Positions 51,501-64,000 of a stretch of DNA of 64,000 nt are shown in pieces. Below the pieces are notes generated by a model, which searched no databases, was not told the DNA's origin, and was given only the letters and a program-made list of their open reading frames with translations. The stretch is from the NCBI RefSeq assembly GCF_021018805.1, contig NC_086254.1, forward strand, positions 29,449,300 to 29,513,299. Direction: 5' to 3'. The translations under genes were made by a program, and so were the position numbers. Numbering within the stretch: the stretch's first letter is position 1; each line of letters begins with the position of its first letter. The DNA comes from Prinia subflava (Eukaryota; Chordata; Aves; Passeriformes; Cisticolidae).

Positions 51501-54500
51501 AAAAAGATCACAGAATCACAGAATGGTTTGGGTTGGCAGGGTCCTTAAAGCTCATCTCATTCCACCCCACTGCCATGGGCAGGGACACCTTCCACTATCC
51601 CAGGTTGCTCCAAACTCCATCCAACTTGGCCTTGGATAATTCCAGGGATGGAGCAGCCACAGCTTCTCTGGACAGCCTGTGCCAATGCCTCACCATCCTC
51701 ACAGGAAAGAATTTTTTCCTAACATACAATCTAACCCTACTCTGTCAGTTTAAAGCTGTTCCCCCTTGTCCTGTACTCCATGGTTTTGTAAATAGTCTCT
51801 CTCAATTTTTCTTGTATGCTCCCTTCAGGTACTGGAAGGCTACCTGCATCTGATGATTCAGTATTCATATTTTCTGTAGGTGCCTAGCATTTGCATCTTA
51901 AATACATTTTAGACTTTCAAACCCCTGATACTTCTGCCATTTTTTTTTTTTTTTCATCCTGCTGAGTTCCACTAATTCTGGATGCTCTGGTTGGCCCTCA
52001 CAGGTGTCTGGGCCAAACATACTTTCCTTGCCTTAGAATGAGGCAGGAGGAGGGTGATGGAGAAGAAGGGGAGTGGGGGCAATAAACACAATTTTAACTT
52101 CTTTTCCCCCAACCTGAGGAAGGATTCCCATGATAGAGCTGTTGTTTGTCCACACCTGGCCTGTGGAGTGTTCCCTGTGGTGCTGTCAGACTGACTGACA
52201 GTGCTGAGGACACACAGGGACAGTGGGGATTTAGTTCCTTACATCTGCAGCATTAGCTCAGGAGTTGTCCCAAACCAAAGCAGGTTTGTGTGTTTTTCCA
52301 GTGGTGCCATTCACAGGGAGTTCAGGAAGAGGGACTGAAGCTGGTAGCGTTGTGAGATTAAACCAGAGCTGATGTCCTAATCCAGGCAAGCTGCTGCTGG
52401 CTAATACTCTTTAAAGCTTGATTTTCATTTCACAGCCTTCCTGCCCATGCTCGAGCTGGGTTACCTGAGGTAACGGGAGGGGCTGAGGAGGCAGCAAGGT
52501 GTGTCAAGTAAGGGGTTTGCTGTGTTAGGGTCTGGGTTCTCCTGGCACCCCCATGGAGCCTGTCTTGTCACCCTGCTCTCTAAAAAAGGGGTGGAAAGGT
52601 TTTTGCCATGTTAGTGAGCTTTGTTGTGGCCTGGAGGGGTGAGGAAAGCAGAGTGGAGCAGGAGGGAGTGGTGGTGTGACCGTTCCTTTGGGTGCAGTTC
52701 CTGGTGTCACAGCTGACTCCACAGTAACCACTCTGTGCAGGTTGTGGCCTGTGAGCATCCATCTGTGATCAGCTGCAGGGTAACTGCTGCTGTGCAGAGC
52801 TGACACACATCCAGTGCCAGGTACAGCCCTCTTCTCTGCTTATCCATGGAGCTTTCTAACACAGGGAGCTCAGTGGGGGCCAGTGCAAAAGTAAAGTAAT
52901 GGCCTGCTTGATGCTTCATGGTGCAGATAAAAATGGCATTTTTCTTGTTTTCCCTAATTGCAGATGAAGAGGCAGAGACACGCTGAGCAGAAAGTGACTT
53001 GATGAGGGTCACAAAACAAAGCTAAGAACAGCTTTTGCGAATTTAATTTCTGTTTAATCACCTGACTGCGCATCCTTTCCAATGTCTGGGATGAACATTT
53101 CCAGTGTTGTTGCCCATCCCTGACGTTGTTCCAGTGTTTCTGTTGTATTTTACTGTTCCTTCTTCCTTTTGCAGGAACAGCTGAGCTGTGTGCTGGGCCT
53201 GCTGTTGTTGCTGCACAGCACAGACTCGTTCTACGTGCCCGGGGTGGCTCCCATCAACTTCCACCGCAATGATCCTGTAGAAATAAAGGTAGGATAAACG
53301 TGCTGTTAGTCTGTTTGGTTTGGTCTTTTTCTTCTTTTGGTTTTTTTTTTTCCTTTTTTTTTTTTTTTTGTACCATAGCAGCTAAGAGGGGCTGGAAAGT
53401 TAAATTTGGGGATCCTGATGCTAAAATTTTGGGTTCAGATATTTCCTGTTTCCCAGTGTTCAGGTTCCAACATGATTTTCCTGTTCTTGCCCCTGATCTC
53501 TTCTACAAAATTCCTTCAGCTGTTGCACCAAAGTCCTCAAGATGTTGCTCTGTTTGGGAAAAGGGACCCTTTCTCACTGTGGCTTTGAAGTGAATTTAAT
53601 TTCTCCAGCATTGTGCTGACTCTAAAAGTGCTTGTGCAGAATGTGCCTTTGGGTGGAAGATGAATGGTGGAATAAGGTTTGAATCAGATCTTCTCAATAC
53701 TTAGGTTGCTTGTGCTGTGCCTTTAGGGAAATCCATAGGAAGCTCTTCCCCAGTGGAGGTGTTTGTCCTTGAGCCTTGCAGATCTTTCAGCCCAGCCTTG
53801 CTAAGAGCTGTTCCTGCGCACCATTGCTGGTACTCAATGACAGAGCTGCTGCACCTATCCATGAGGAAGCCAGGCTTTGCTTTCAGACATCAGTGATTTA
53901 TAGCCCATTTCATTTATTTTCCTGAAGCTGTGGCCTCTGTCTCAGCAAATCCAGCACCCTCGGGGCTGCTGAGGTTGGCTGCTCCCACATGAAGCACAGT
54001 TTTTCTTTTTGCCCACAAACTGCCAGACATAGGCTATTTTTAAGCAAATTAGACTTGCCTGTGGCTACAGTAAGCTTCCCAGAAGAAGACGCTTTTGGAA
54101 TGGCTGTTCTCAAAGGGATTTCAGGAGCCAAATGCTTCCTCAAGTGCTTAGGCAAGTCAGTGTGTTTGCCAGCACTCTTCCAATAAACAAGCTTGGCTGT
54201 GTTACAAAACACTTCTATTTTTCAGAGCAACTGTGGCCTTGGCTGTTGTGGTATGTCTCTGCACTTCCCTTGTACCCTGTGATTTGTGGAAACTCTCCAG
54301 GAATGTTTGTGGTTGGTCACCTTGTCTTCCCAGACCGAGGGCTCTCTGGCTTTCCTTACAGAGATTAAAATTGCTGAACTCTCCATAGCACTGGAGGCCA
54401 AACCTCTACATCCAGTGGGATTTGAATTTTTGGTTGAGGAAGTCTTGTATGAAATTCGACTCTTGAATGTCTTTTGAGCTCTTTGTTGTTTCTTAGGACT

Positions 54501-57500
54501 CCACTGAGACATAAATTTGTGAACCCACCGTACTTTGTTCTTTGAGTGTTTGTGAATGAATTGCTACTGGAAGTCTCTCAGGAACATCTGTCTCTTATAC
54601 TATTTTTAATCTAAGTAGTAGTAGTATCTTCTGGAAGTGAGCTTTATAGAAGGTCTAGAAGTAAGCATCAGCTTCTGGATGATGCTGAGAGGACAGAAAA
54701 TTATCTGAAGTTTTTTTCTTGGGGATAATCCTTCCATTCTTCCTGCAGGCTGTGAAGCTGACGAGCTCCCGGACCCAGCTGCCGTATGAGTACTACTCAC
54801 TGCCCTTCTGCCAGCCCAGCAAGATCACGTACAAGGCTGAGAACCTCGGTGTGTACCTGTCAGACAGTGTGGGGGGGTGTTTCCAGGGGTAAAAGCAATT
54901 CCAAGTGTCACTTCTGCTGAGCTGAGAGAATCTGCTTCCTCTGATTCACTGTGTGCAAACACCAGTGCCTGTGTGTTGGACAGAGGAAGTGCTCGTCCTG
55001 AAGGAGAGCGAGTAACCTGCTTCATAAGCAGTGCTTGAGACTTCCAACAAAGTAGCTATACTGATTTGCAATCTTATCCTTGCACTTAGGGTAGCAAAGG
55101 AGACTTGCTGTGGTCCCTGCAGCTGCACAGTGCCTGGCAGCAGGATCAGCAGCAGGAGGCCTGGCAGTCTCCAACCCTGCCCATGTTTTCCTGTTTTCCA
55201 GGTGAGGTTCTTCGAGGGGACCGAATTGTAAATACACCTTTCCAGGTCTCCATGAATGTGGAGAAGAAATGTGAAGTTCTGTGCAACTTTCCCAACAAGC
55301 CAGTCACTCTGACAGTGGAGCAGAGCAAGCTCATCGCCGAGCGCATCAGGGAGGATTACTACGTCCACCTGTGAGTCACCTCCAGCATGGATTTGTGTCC
55401 GGGGGAATTTGGTGCTGTGCACAAATTTGATGTGAAATCTGTTTTCAGCATTGCTGATAACCTCCCTGTGGCAACACGGCTGGAGTTTTATTCCAATCGT
55501 GAGGAAGAGGAGAAGAAGAAGGAGAAGGATGTGCAGTTCGAGCATGGATATAGGCTGGGGTTTATGGACGGTAACAAGGTATAGAATGGAGGTGCTGTGT
55601 GAGGGTGCCTGGAGGAAATCTGGGTGCCTGTTGGAGGTCTGCCAGAGAGGATCAGAATTGGGAATGCAACCAAAAGGTTTTAGTAATACTGGAAATATGA
55701 GAAAGGTCTCCTTTGGGCAGAAGAGGGTGGGTGTTAGAAAGGTGGGAAAGCCAGGAGTCCTTGCTTTTATTCACTGGGTAACTTTAGACAGGATCAGGCA
55801 GTGGTTTGCCCTCAGTAGAGCAAAGGCACTGTGCCCCCAAGACTGGCTGATCTCTGGTGTTGGAGTCTTTAGTTTTCCCTCACTGAAGCTGTTTTCTGCA
55901 GTTGTTGCTTCTCAGCTTTGCCTCTTCTTCCCATGGGGTGCTGATGTTTTATTTTATGTCACTGTTTCAGTTCTACCTGCACAACCACCTCTCCTTCATC
56001 CTTTACTACCACAGAGAGGATGTGGAGGAGAGCCAGGAGCACACCTACAGGGTGGTGCGCTTCGAGGTGATTCCCCAAAGCATTAAACTAGAAGGTAAGA
56101 GACTCTTGGGGAGGGGAGCAAGGGGGAGGAATCTCCTGTGTGGACAAAAGTTGGATGCCACTGACATATCAGGGTGCCAATTGTTGCTTCACAGGGCACA
56201 GTAAAGAGTCTAAATTACAAGAATAATAAGCCACTTTGTTATTAAGTACCAACAAGAGAGACATATCTATGAATTGCAATCCATGGAAAATGAATTCCTG
56301 TAAAAAGATCTGAGTTTGAGGTTTTGGGGTTGGATTTTTTTGTACTGTGTCATCTGTTATGAGGCATGCCTGACATTCTAGCTCTTGCTGTGGCACAGAT
56401 CTCCCTGACTGGGACACTCTGTGCTGGTTCAGGGACACACAGGATGTTTGGAACTGTTCTGGGGGATTGAAATGTGAAAATAATGGTTTGGGGAAAACAC
56501 TCCTACCTCAGTGAGCCCAATGGAAAAAGGTGTCTAGAAGGGCAGTTGCTCATGGTGTGGATCACCCCACGCAGCTCCCCCCTGGCAGGGCAGGCAGTGC
56601 TGCAGAGGTCTTGTTACTCACTGTATCATGTGGAATAGAAGATTTGTTCATGGTCTAGATCCTTGGCTTCAGAACCTCTGGCTTTTATCCTTCCAGTTAA
56701 GGAGAGCCCTGTGCATAGCTTTCCTGAAAGTTAGTTAATGGTGCTCCACTGCTGGTCAGGAGAATAGTTTTGCAAACTGCAGAGCAGGTGAGCAAGGAGC
56801 GAGTGCTTCCCCACCTGGAATTGCTGCGGCCCACTGCCCTCAGGATGATGCTCCAAGGGAGAGGTGGTGTCAGAGGAAGGGCTCACCGTGTGCTGTGCTT
56901 TCCCTTACAGACTTGAAGGCTGATGAGAAGAGCATGTGCACCCTGCCCGAAGCCACGGGCTCTGCCCCTCAGGAAATAGATCCTACTAAAGAGAACCAGT
57001 TGCTCTTCACCTACTCTGTGCACTGGGAGGTGAGGCAGTACTGGGGAGTTGGCTGGCAGTGATGCTCCAAGTGTCACTGGAGTAGTGGAAGACATTGGGA
57101 ATGTGCTGGTATGAGGAGAACTCTCCTGTTTTTTCAGGAAAGTGACATTAAGTGGGCTTCCCGCTGGGACACCTACCTGACCATGAGTGATGTGCAGATC
57201 CACTGGTTTTCTATCATTAACTCGGTTGTGGTTGTCTTCTTCCTTTCAGGTGAGTGGATGTGTGGGGAGAGGAAGGCTTTACCATTATCTGCAGGGAATT
57301 TTCTTTAAGCCTTAACTGCAGGTGGCTTGAGGAGGATGTGGCCACGTCTGAACCTGGTCAGAAGGAGCAGGAAACCAATTTAAAGCCTCCCAGTTCAAAC
57401 AGTGTCCTGTGGGGTCAGGCAGTTAGCAGCCTTTCTCTTACTGGGGTCATTAAGGGAGTAAAAAAACCCACAAGAAAGTCACAATGCCCCATTTCTGCTG

Positions 57501-60500
57501 GAATACTGCCTTCCCTGCTCCTTGGGGTTTTGTTTCTATCTTTGCTGATGACTCAAGACCTCCTCTCCCAGCCAGAACAGTGTGTTGGCAGTTGCACAGC
57601 ATGAGAGCAGCACAGCCATGTGGGAGCCTCTGAGCTGAACTCTGTGCTTGTTTTCAGGGATTCTCAGCATGATCATCATCCGGACTCTGCGGAAGGACAT
57701 TGCCAACTACAACAAAGAAGATGACATTGTATGTGTTTGTTCCTTGAGCTGGATTAGAGGGAGGGAAGCACAGGCCAGGAGGGATCCAGGGTGCAGACCT
57801 GAATGTATTGTCTCCTCCCTTGCCCCTCTTTTCCTTTGAGCCCAGGCCATGGGAGGGGCAGTTGTGTTGTGCTGTCACACACCTTTTTCTGCCTGAACAA
57901 TCAGACACCAGTTCAGATGTCTTCAGACCTAAGCAGTGACTGCAGACAGCTCTGTAAATGTGTGCCCTGGCACTGATAATTCAGGTCTCAGCTGTTTTTA
58001 GCCCAAGAGGAAAGAAGTTTCTTGGCTAGAGTGGTAAAATTCAGTAGAAAAACTGGATCCAGGGTAGTTAACCTCTTAGGCTGGCTGTGGTAGGACCTTA
58101 ATTTCCCCTAGCCTATCACATCTAAAAAACCTCCTTTTTCTGTTGTTGCTGTAGGAAGATACCATGGAGGAATCTGGTTGGAAACTTGTGCATGGAGATG
58201 TCTTCAGGCCTCCACAGTACCCTATGATCCTCAGCTCTCTCCTGGGTTCTGGAATTCAGCTCTTCTGTATGATCCTGATTGTCATCTGTAAGTGGCACAT
58301 GTTGCACGGGGTGGCTGTAACACGAATAATTGTTCAAGGATGTTTGACATCACCCTGTGCTCACCTTAGCTGGAGTGAGGCCCATGAAGCTGCTTCCTGT
58401 TGCCATCAGCCTGGGCTCGGCACTGGATGCCATTGCCCAGCTGAAGGCAGCTTTGTGTGGTTGTATTTCTTTTGCCGAGCCGTGAGCTTTGGCTGATAGT
58501 GGGCCGGGAGACTTTTGCACAGGTGTGCCTTGCTTGCTGAGCTGCACCTGCCCCATCCCTGGGGAAGCTGAGGCTGAAGCATGGTCTGTAGCTGAGATCA
58601 AAGCTGTGCCTTCCTCTGTGGCCACTGCTGGAGGCTGTGGGTGTGTTATGCTGTGAAGGAAATCGGGCTAGTGCAGAGGTTGCAGGCAGCTGTGGGCTGC
58701 GGATTGGACAGGCCCCTGTCCTCCAGCTGCTGCAGCACACATCCCTCAGAGCTGCTGTTCCTTGTCCTGTTTCCCTCTGCAGTTGTTGCTATGCTGGGGA
58801 TGCTGTCGCCTTCGAGCCGGGGCGCACTGATGACAACTGCCTGCTTCCTCTTCATGTTCATGGGGTAGGTGCCTCCATGGCTTCTCCCCTGTGCTCTCCT
58901 GCCTCTTCCCTGCAACAACAGCTCATTTTCCTTGTCTTGGCTTGTTTCTGTCCAGGGTTTTTGGTGGATTCTTTGCTGGCCGCTTATACCGGACTCTGAA
59001 AGGCCATCGATGGAAGAAGGGAGCTTTTTGTGTGAGTCTTGGATGTTCTGTGCTGTTTATCCAGGTTTGCTCATGGCAGGATCTGTGGATAAGCTCCACA
59101 TGTTTGTGGTGGCTGAACACAGTCTGGCTGTGCTGCACATTTGCTGTGGGTTGAGTCCTTGTAGCTGTACAGAAAAGGCACCACCAGAGTATGTACTAGA
59201 GCAAAGAGGATTGTCCAAGGTCTTCCCCACAGCCCAGCTCTGTGTCCTTATCCTGTAGCACAAGGGACACGTCCCCCACGTGTGCCTTGTAGGAGAAATG
59301 GACTCATTCCATAGGAACATCTGGCTGATGAGTCAGGTGCTCTCTCTTACACCGTGGTTCATCTTGCAGACAGCAACCCTGTACCCGGGCGTCGTCTTTG
59401 GCATCTGCTTTGTCCTCAACTGCTTCATCTGGGGGAAACACTCCTCTGGTGCGGTAGGTGCCACCCTCAGCCTGGGGCTGGCTGGGTGGGAGAGGGTCAC
59501 TGGGCTGATAGGGACTCACTTGGCTTCCCAGACCTTTCCAAATGGGTGACTGGAGGGTTGGCTTGGCCCATGACATCAGTCCCCAGGGCAGGAGAGCTGT
59601 CAGCCTCACTTCTGTGGCTCTTGGTGTGATTCCAGGTGCCTTTCCCTACCATGGTGGCCTTGCTGTGCATGTGGTTTGGGATCTCCTTGCCCTTGGTCTA
59701 CCTGGGTTACTACTTTGGATTTCGCAAGCAGCCGTATGACAATCCTGTACGGACAAATCAGATTCCCAGGCAGATCCCGGAGCAGAGGTGGTATATGAAC
59801 AAATTTGTGGGGTGAGTGATGAGTGGGAAACACGGTGAGTTAAGCCCCCTCCTCCCTGTCCCCTTGGGTTGCTGAGTGTCACCCTCTGCTGCTCTCTGGA
59901 CATGGACAGATGGCAGATCAGGGTCCTTGAGACCACATGGATAATTTGGATTATTGATGGTACATGTTCAACAGTGGGAGCAGCTGTGCCATTGCCTGTG
60001 AAGTTTAGTAATCTGGGAATGTAGAGCCTTTGCTTGGAGTTTTCTGTGTGGTTACAAGGAATTTTTAATGTCCAGACAGTTATATCGTGCTGCTTATGGT
60101 TTTTGTTTCTGCTCTGCAGGATCCTCATGGCTGGTATTCTGCCTTTTGGAGCCATGTTCATCGAACTGTTCTTCATTTTCAGTGTAAGCATTTAACCCAC
60201 TTTCCTCCTCAATAGGGTTCCTTTCATGCCAAAGCTTTTGAAAGGGAGAGGGCTTCCACTGGAGCAGTCTTCTATTTCTGTAGTCTCTGAAAGGGGTAGC
60301 TGGTTTCTTCCAGACCATTCAGTATTTTTCAGAGAGAGCTATGGGACTCTCCTGGTGGTTTGAAGGGTTATGGTAAAGACAAAATTTGCTGTAACAGTAC
60401 ATCAAGGAGGGATTCCACTGCTACCCGTTTTTCACCTTGTATGGATGGAGAAGATTTTGCTGTTCCATTGCTTGGGAGATGCAGGGGAATGAACAAGCTA

Positions 60501-61857
60501 CCTCAGAGCTGTCCTTGTGCACCTTTTTGCAACCTGAATCCTCTGACATTGTGAAATGCATTAGGTCTGTAGTTTCATCTGGGTGAGGCTGAGGGGCTCC
60601 TTATTTTCCCCTGGCTGGCTGCCAGAAGTTAGTCCCACATTCAGTGATTGATCACAATAACTTGGAAACAAATTTGTGCTGTATGTTTATTTCAGGCAAT
60701 CTGGGAGAACCAGTTCTATTACCTTTTTGGCTTCCTCTTCCTGGTGTTTATAATTCTGGTGGTATCCTGCTCCCAGATCAGCATTGTCATGGTTTATTTC
60801 CAGCTCTGTGCTGAGGTGAGATTTCATTGTTTGTAATTTGGGTAGCTGTGGGTACTTGCTCCTGGAAAAGCACAGATCACATTATTGCTGCTACACAGAT
60901 GTGATTGTCCCTAATGCCTCTTCACTCTCAAGGCAATTAAAGCTCCTTGATTATCTCTTGGGCTGGGAACTGTGATTTCACATCAGGAATTTGGCTGGGC
61001 ACAGGGTGTTTTGAGCTGTTCCCAAACTGTTCCATTCCATCCACATCCAAAACAAAATGCAAGGCTAAATGCGAGCCATGTCCTTGGGCAGCAGGTGCTT
61101 TGAGCCTGACTGTCAGCATCACATCTCTTGGTTTGGAAACGCTTTTGTGACAAAAAAAAAAAGTCCCCCAGTCCCAAGCTGTGGATTTCCTTTGAAGGAA
61201 GATGGGCGGTCTTCTCCCTGTCCTGGAAAGGTCACAGATTCCCTGAGGCAGTGCCTGGGGAGAAGAAAGTCAGGGGGATAACGAGGCTCTTTACCCTATC
61301 AGGATTACCGCTGGTGGTGGAGGACCTTCCTGGTGTCTGGAGGATCTGCCTTCTACGTGCTCATCTATGCTGTCTTCTACTTTGTGAACAAGGTATTCCT
61401 CCTGGGTGAAAGTGCCGTGGTTTTGGGGGTGACCGTGGGCTTTGGGAAAGGAAATGTTGTGCCTGCTGAGTTCCAGTCTGCCCATGCCAGCCCAAGACAG
61501 TGCTGACAGCCCTTCCAGACAGGAGAGAGGAGTGTGCCCCAGAACTTGTGCAGAGCAACATTCCTTGACCCCACCTCAAAGGGGATCTCCCTTTGGCTGC
61601 ACAAAAATGAAAGCTTCCCTCTGCCAGAGAACCCCTTGCAGAGGGCACTGGTGGTTTCTCGCCTGGGTGTGTTATTTTGCTGACTTTTTCATCCTCTTCT
61701 GTTTCAGCTGGACATTGTTGAGTTCATTCCCTCCTTACTGTACTTTGGCTACACTGCCCTCATGGTCCTGTCCTTCTGGCTCCTGACGGGCACCATTGGC
61801 TTCTACGCCGCCTACATGTTCGTGCGGAAGATCTACGCCGCCGTGAAAATCGACTGA
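48155..61857 (+). CDS. TM9SF4: TM9SF4, transmembrane 9 superfamily member 4
   Basis: Eighteen exons: 48155-48175, 53175-53288, 54749-54848, 55202-55370, 55449-55578, 55971-56094, 56911-57029, 57138-57249, 57658-57728, 58155-58287, 58783-58864, 58956-59031, 59370-59453, 59636-59811, 60120-60183, 60696-60815, 61303-61392 and 61708-61857. They give 1935 nt and 644 aa; human is 642. A signal peptide (to about residue 24) is split by intron 1. A lumenal domain follows, from [12 protein letters not shown] to about residue 280, then nine membrane segments starting with [18 protein letters not shown]. Conserved blocks include [32 protein letters not shown] and YRWWWR. The C-terminal VKID has the KxD form bound by COPI for Golgi retention. 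Nonaspanins sort glycine-rich membrane segments and affect adhesion and phagocytosis. The start codon sits in a YY1 motif. Confidence 0.97.
48176..53174 (+). other. TM9SF4 intron 1 (5 kb)
   Basis: The intron separates a seven-codon first exon from the rest. It holds one long CR1 fragment and T-rich stretches (for example about 51941-51956). A similar T-rich run occurs in intron 2 at 53341-53369. No other gene or RNA was recognised. Confidence 0.75.
51507..51840 (-). mobile_element. CR1 LINE 3'-end fragment, longest in the window
   Basis: About 335 bp on the plus strand start ATCACAGAATCACAGAATGG and continue through CCACTGCCATGGGCAGGGAC, GGACAGCCTGTGCCAATGCC and AAGCTGTTCCCCCTTGTCCT, the reverse complement of a CR1 3' end. 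It reaches into the last part of the reverse transcriptase region without an open frame. Confidence 0.92.
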
Positions 61858-63740
61858 AGCTGGAATCCCCCAGCAGGAATCACACACCTCTGAACACGTG
61901 TCCTCCCGGAGGGACAGGGACATCTTCTCCCAGCTCTTTTTAAAGGAAACAAAAATCCAGTGGGAGAGTCACAAGAGAAATAATTAACTCCTCGATTTGG
62001 AATGTAACTTTGGCACAGTGTACATGGATTCTGGGCTACTTCTGTGGGGAAAAGGGGTCTGTAGATACCTTACATTTTAACTTTATTATCCTGTTCCATA
62101 TTTGAGGGAGTTTTTTAGCAGAGAACTATCCCTCTGTATAAGTAAACCCCCTTTTTGCTAATCCATCCTTTTTTTTATGTTGATGATGAACGGATTTGAG
62201 ACAGCAGTGGAAACATTTGTGAAAACGTTTTCTTCCAGCCCCTGGGGTGCTCTAGGATTCAGGGAGACTCTTCAGACAAGTATCAGACTGGGTTTTTCTC
62301 CTGCCTTCGTGTCTGCACAGAAGAGGGAGCGTGACTATGGCAGAATAAGCGGAGCCTGAGGCTCACCCAGCGGGAGTCCGGCGCACTCCGATCACCGAAG
62401 TCCTGGCTTCAACTTGTTTACAATTTGCTGGAGGTGCCATTCAGAGCCTGGGAAGTGCAATTTCACCCTGAGAGAGCTTGAGCAACCTTTGGAATCGCTT
62501 CTCCCTCCCTCCCTCCAGCCTCGGACAGCACAGGCCACTGTGGGAGGGTGGGATTGCCTCTCCTTCAGAAGGCAGGACAGACGTCCTGCTGGAAGTGATG
62601 TGGTTGTGCTGGAATACAGGACTGGAAGGATGTGTGAGGTAACTACAAGAGTTTGTTCCTGTCAATAGCTCTGCTCTGGAGGAGTGAGGAATCAGGGCAG
62701 GCTCCTTCCTGGGAATGCCACTGGGATCCTGCAGAGCCTGCAGGGGATGGCTGCGGTGCCGTGGTGTTAGTGCCAAGTGATCTGAGGCAGTGTTGGGCCT
62801 GAGCTGCCCCAGGGCTGTGCAGGCTGTGCTGAAGGGGCTGGCACAGGCAGGTGGCCCCATGAGCTGTCCCATGGCTGGGAGTGTGGCTCTCTCGCTGGCC
62901 CTGTGCTCTGGCTGCCCTTGCTGCTCTCTGCTCCTCCTCTGAAATTCTCTACCTCCAGGGAACAGGAAAAGTGTACACCCCATAGCTGTATTTTGTTCTT
63001 CTCCACAAAAAACAGTCCAAGCTCTCCTGGATAGCTGGCATGGGCTCTTTTCCCATGGCTCGATGCCTGAATTGGCCCGTGGGAAGCTCTTTTTAAAAGA
63101 GGTTAAAGTTGGGTTGTGTGGTTTGTTTTATTTTATTTTGGTCACTTCAGTGATGTTTATCAGTAAAAGGGTTCCACGTTGCAGTGAAGGCTCCTTCCAT
63201 CCCCACACTCACTGGATTCAGCCAAGACTACAGAGAAGAGGTTTTTTTTAGTGAGATCTATGAAAATTTTTCTTTTTGGAGTAAGGTCTTCCAATGACCA
63301 GCTGCCAGAGGTCACATCATTCCAACCCAAAACTGTCCAGAGCCCTCCTTGCTCCCAGGGAGGGCTTTGGGGCCTTTTTAAACCCCAACTGCCATAAGTT
63401 TCCACCAGGTCCATGCAATGGCCTGTGTCCCTTCCTATTGGCCCTGCCCATCATGCCAAAGTCTAATCAGCCAGGAATCATGGATGGAAAAAGGGAGGAG
63501 GGGATGCAACTGTGAGCCAGCTGTGCTGTGGAGTCCTGTGTCAGTTCTGATTTGAGGTCCCTCTCTGAGATTTTCGTTGATTTTTTTTCTTTTTTTTTCT
63601 TCTGCCCCTGCCCCAGTGGAGAGGCTCAGCCAGCATTGATTTCTCTCCCTTCCCTGAAGTGTTTTCTCTGTATTCTTTGTAATTTTTAATTAATGTATGT
63701 ATTCTTTGTGTCCTATTGTAAATAAATCTGCCATTGTCCT
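61858..63740 (+). other. TM9SF4 3' UTR
   Basis: About 1.9 kb of noncoding sequence between the stop codon and AATAAA at 63721. No coding sequence or named repeat was recognised. Confidence 0.75.
63721..63726 (+). terminator. TM9SF4 polyadenylation signal (AATAAA)
   Basis: A canonical signal follows an AT-rich block (TTTGTAATTTTTAATTAATG) typical of a 3' terminus. Confidence 0.8.
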
Positions 63741-64000
63741 GTCATCCTGCTCTCTTGGGTTGTCCTAAGCCACCTCTGGAGGATTTCTTTTTGTAATGCT
63801 TGGCCTGTTCGATACCCACGTGGTCTGTGATGTGTGGCTTCAGCCAGAAGCAGAGCTTGGAATACTCTGGTTTTCTTTGTAACATTTTTCTCCTGGTAAA
63901 CTAAGTTTCTCCCAGTGTGGCATGCCCTGAATGCTGCCAAATATTGTAATTATGCCACCAGTTGAGGTGTTTGGGTCTGCTGGTGCTGTGTGCTGGGTAA
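63741..64000. other. Right-edge intergenic DNA
   Basis: Nothing recognised. In the known gene order PLAGL2 follows, but none of it is visible here. Confidence 0.5.

Noticed and set aside
57535..57660. Possible C/D-box snoRNA in a TM9SF4 intron (CTGATGA near 57546)
   Set aside because: The C box lacks the required purine at position 1, and no D box with terminal stem was found.

Overview
This window is nuclear DNA of a bird. It has vertebrate intron-exon genes with GT-AG splice sites, CpG-island promoters, short introns and at least eight pieces of CR1 LINE 3' ends, the commonest bird interspersed repeat. The gene order DUSP15(-), TTLL9(+), PDRG1(-), XKR7(+), CCM2L(+), HCK(+), TM9SF4(+) is the order I know from human 20q11.21, so this is a conserved syntenic block. 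I cannot name the species. No prokaryotic-type system, CRISPR array, tRNA or rRNA gene was seen. Exon models below were built by hand from splice sites, reading phase and remembered family sequences.

Layout. 0.5-4.7 kb: first four coding exons of DUSP15 on the minus strand; the rest lies beyond the left edge. 4.4-5.6 kb: CpG island that should serve DUSP15 and TTLL9 divergently. 5.6-16 kb: where TTLL9 should be. Only two exon relics were found, one with an intact frame and one frameshifted and stopped, so TTLL9 looks like a decaying gene. 16.0-18.2 kb: PDRG1 on the minus strand, five exons, 132 aa, with a 200-bp AAGGG pentanucleotide array filling most of intron 2. 18.2-21.8 kb: intergenic DNA with a GGGGAT hexanucleotide array. 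21.8-32.0 kb: XKR7, three exons, 524 aa, with degenerate tandem copies of the end of exon 1 inside intron 1. 32.9-36.7 kb: CCM2L, ten exons, 561 aa. 37.9-47.6 kb: HCK, a noncoding first exon plus twelve coding exons, 507 aa. 47.6-63.7 kb: TM9SF4, eighteen exons, 644 aa. The last 260 bases are intergenic.

These genes are neighbours by ancestry and do not form a pathway. DUSP15 (phosphatase, glial), TTLL9 (axonemal tubulin modification), PDRG1 (prefoldin-like chaperone complex), XKR7 (XK family membrane protein), CCM2L (endothelial CCM signalling), HCK (myeloid Src-family kinase) and TM9SF4 (Golgi/endosome nonaspanin) act in different cells. The most interesting observations are the probable loss of TTLL9, the PDRG1 intron whose pyrimidine tract is a microsatellite lacking any A or G, and the repeated exon-end/donor copies in XKR7.
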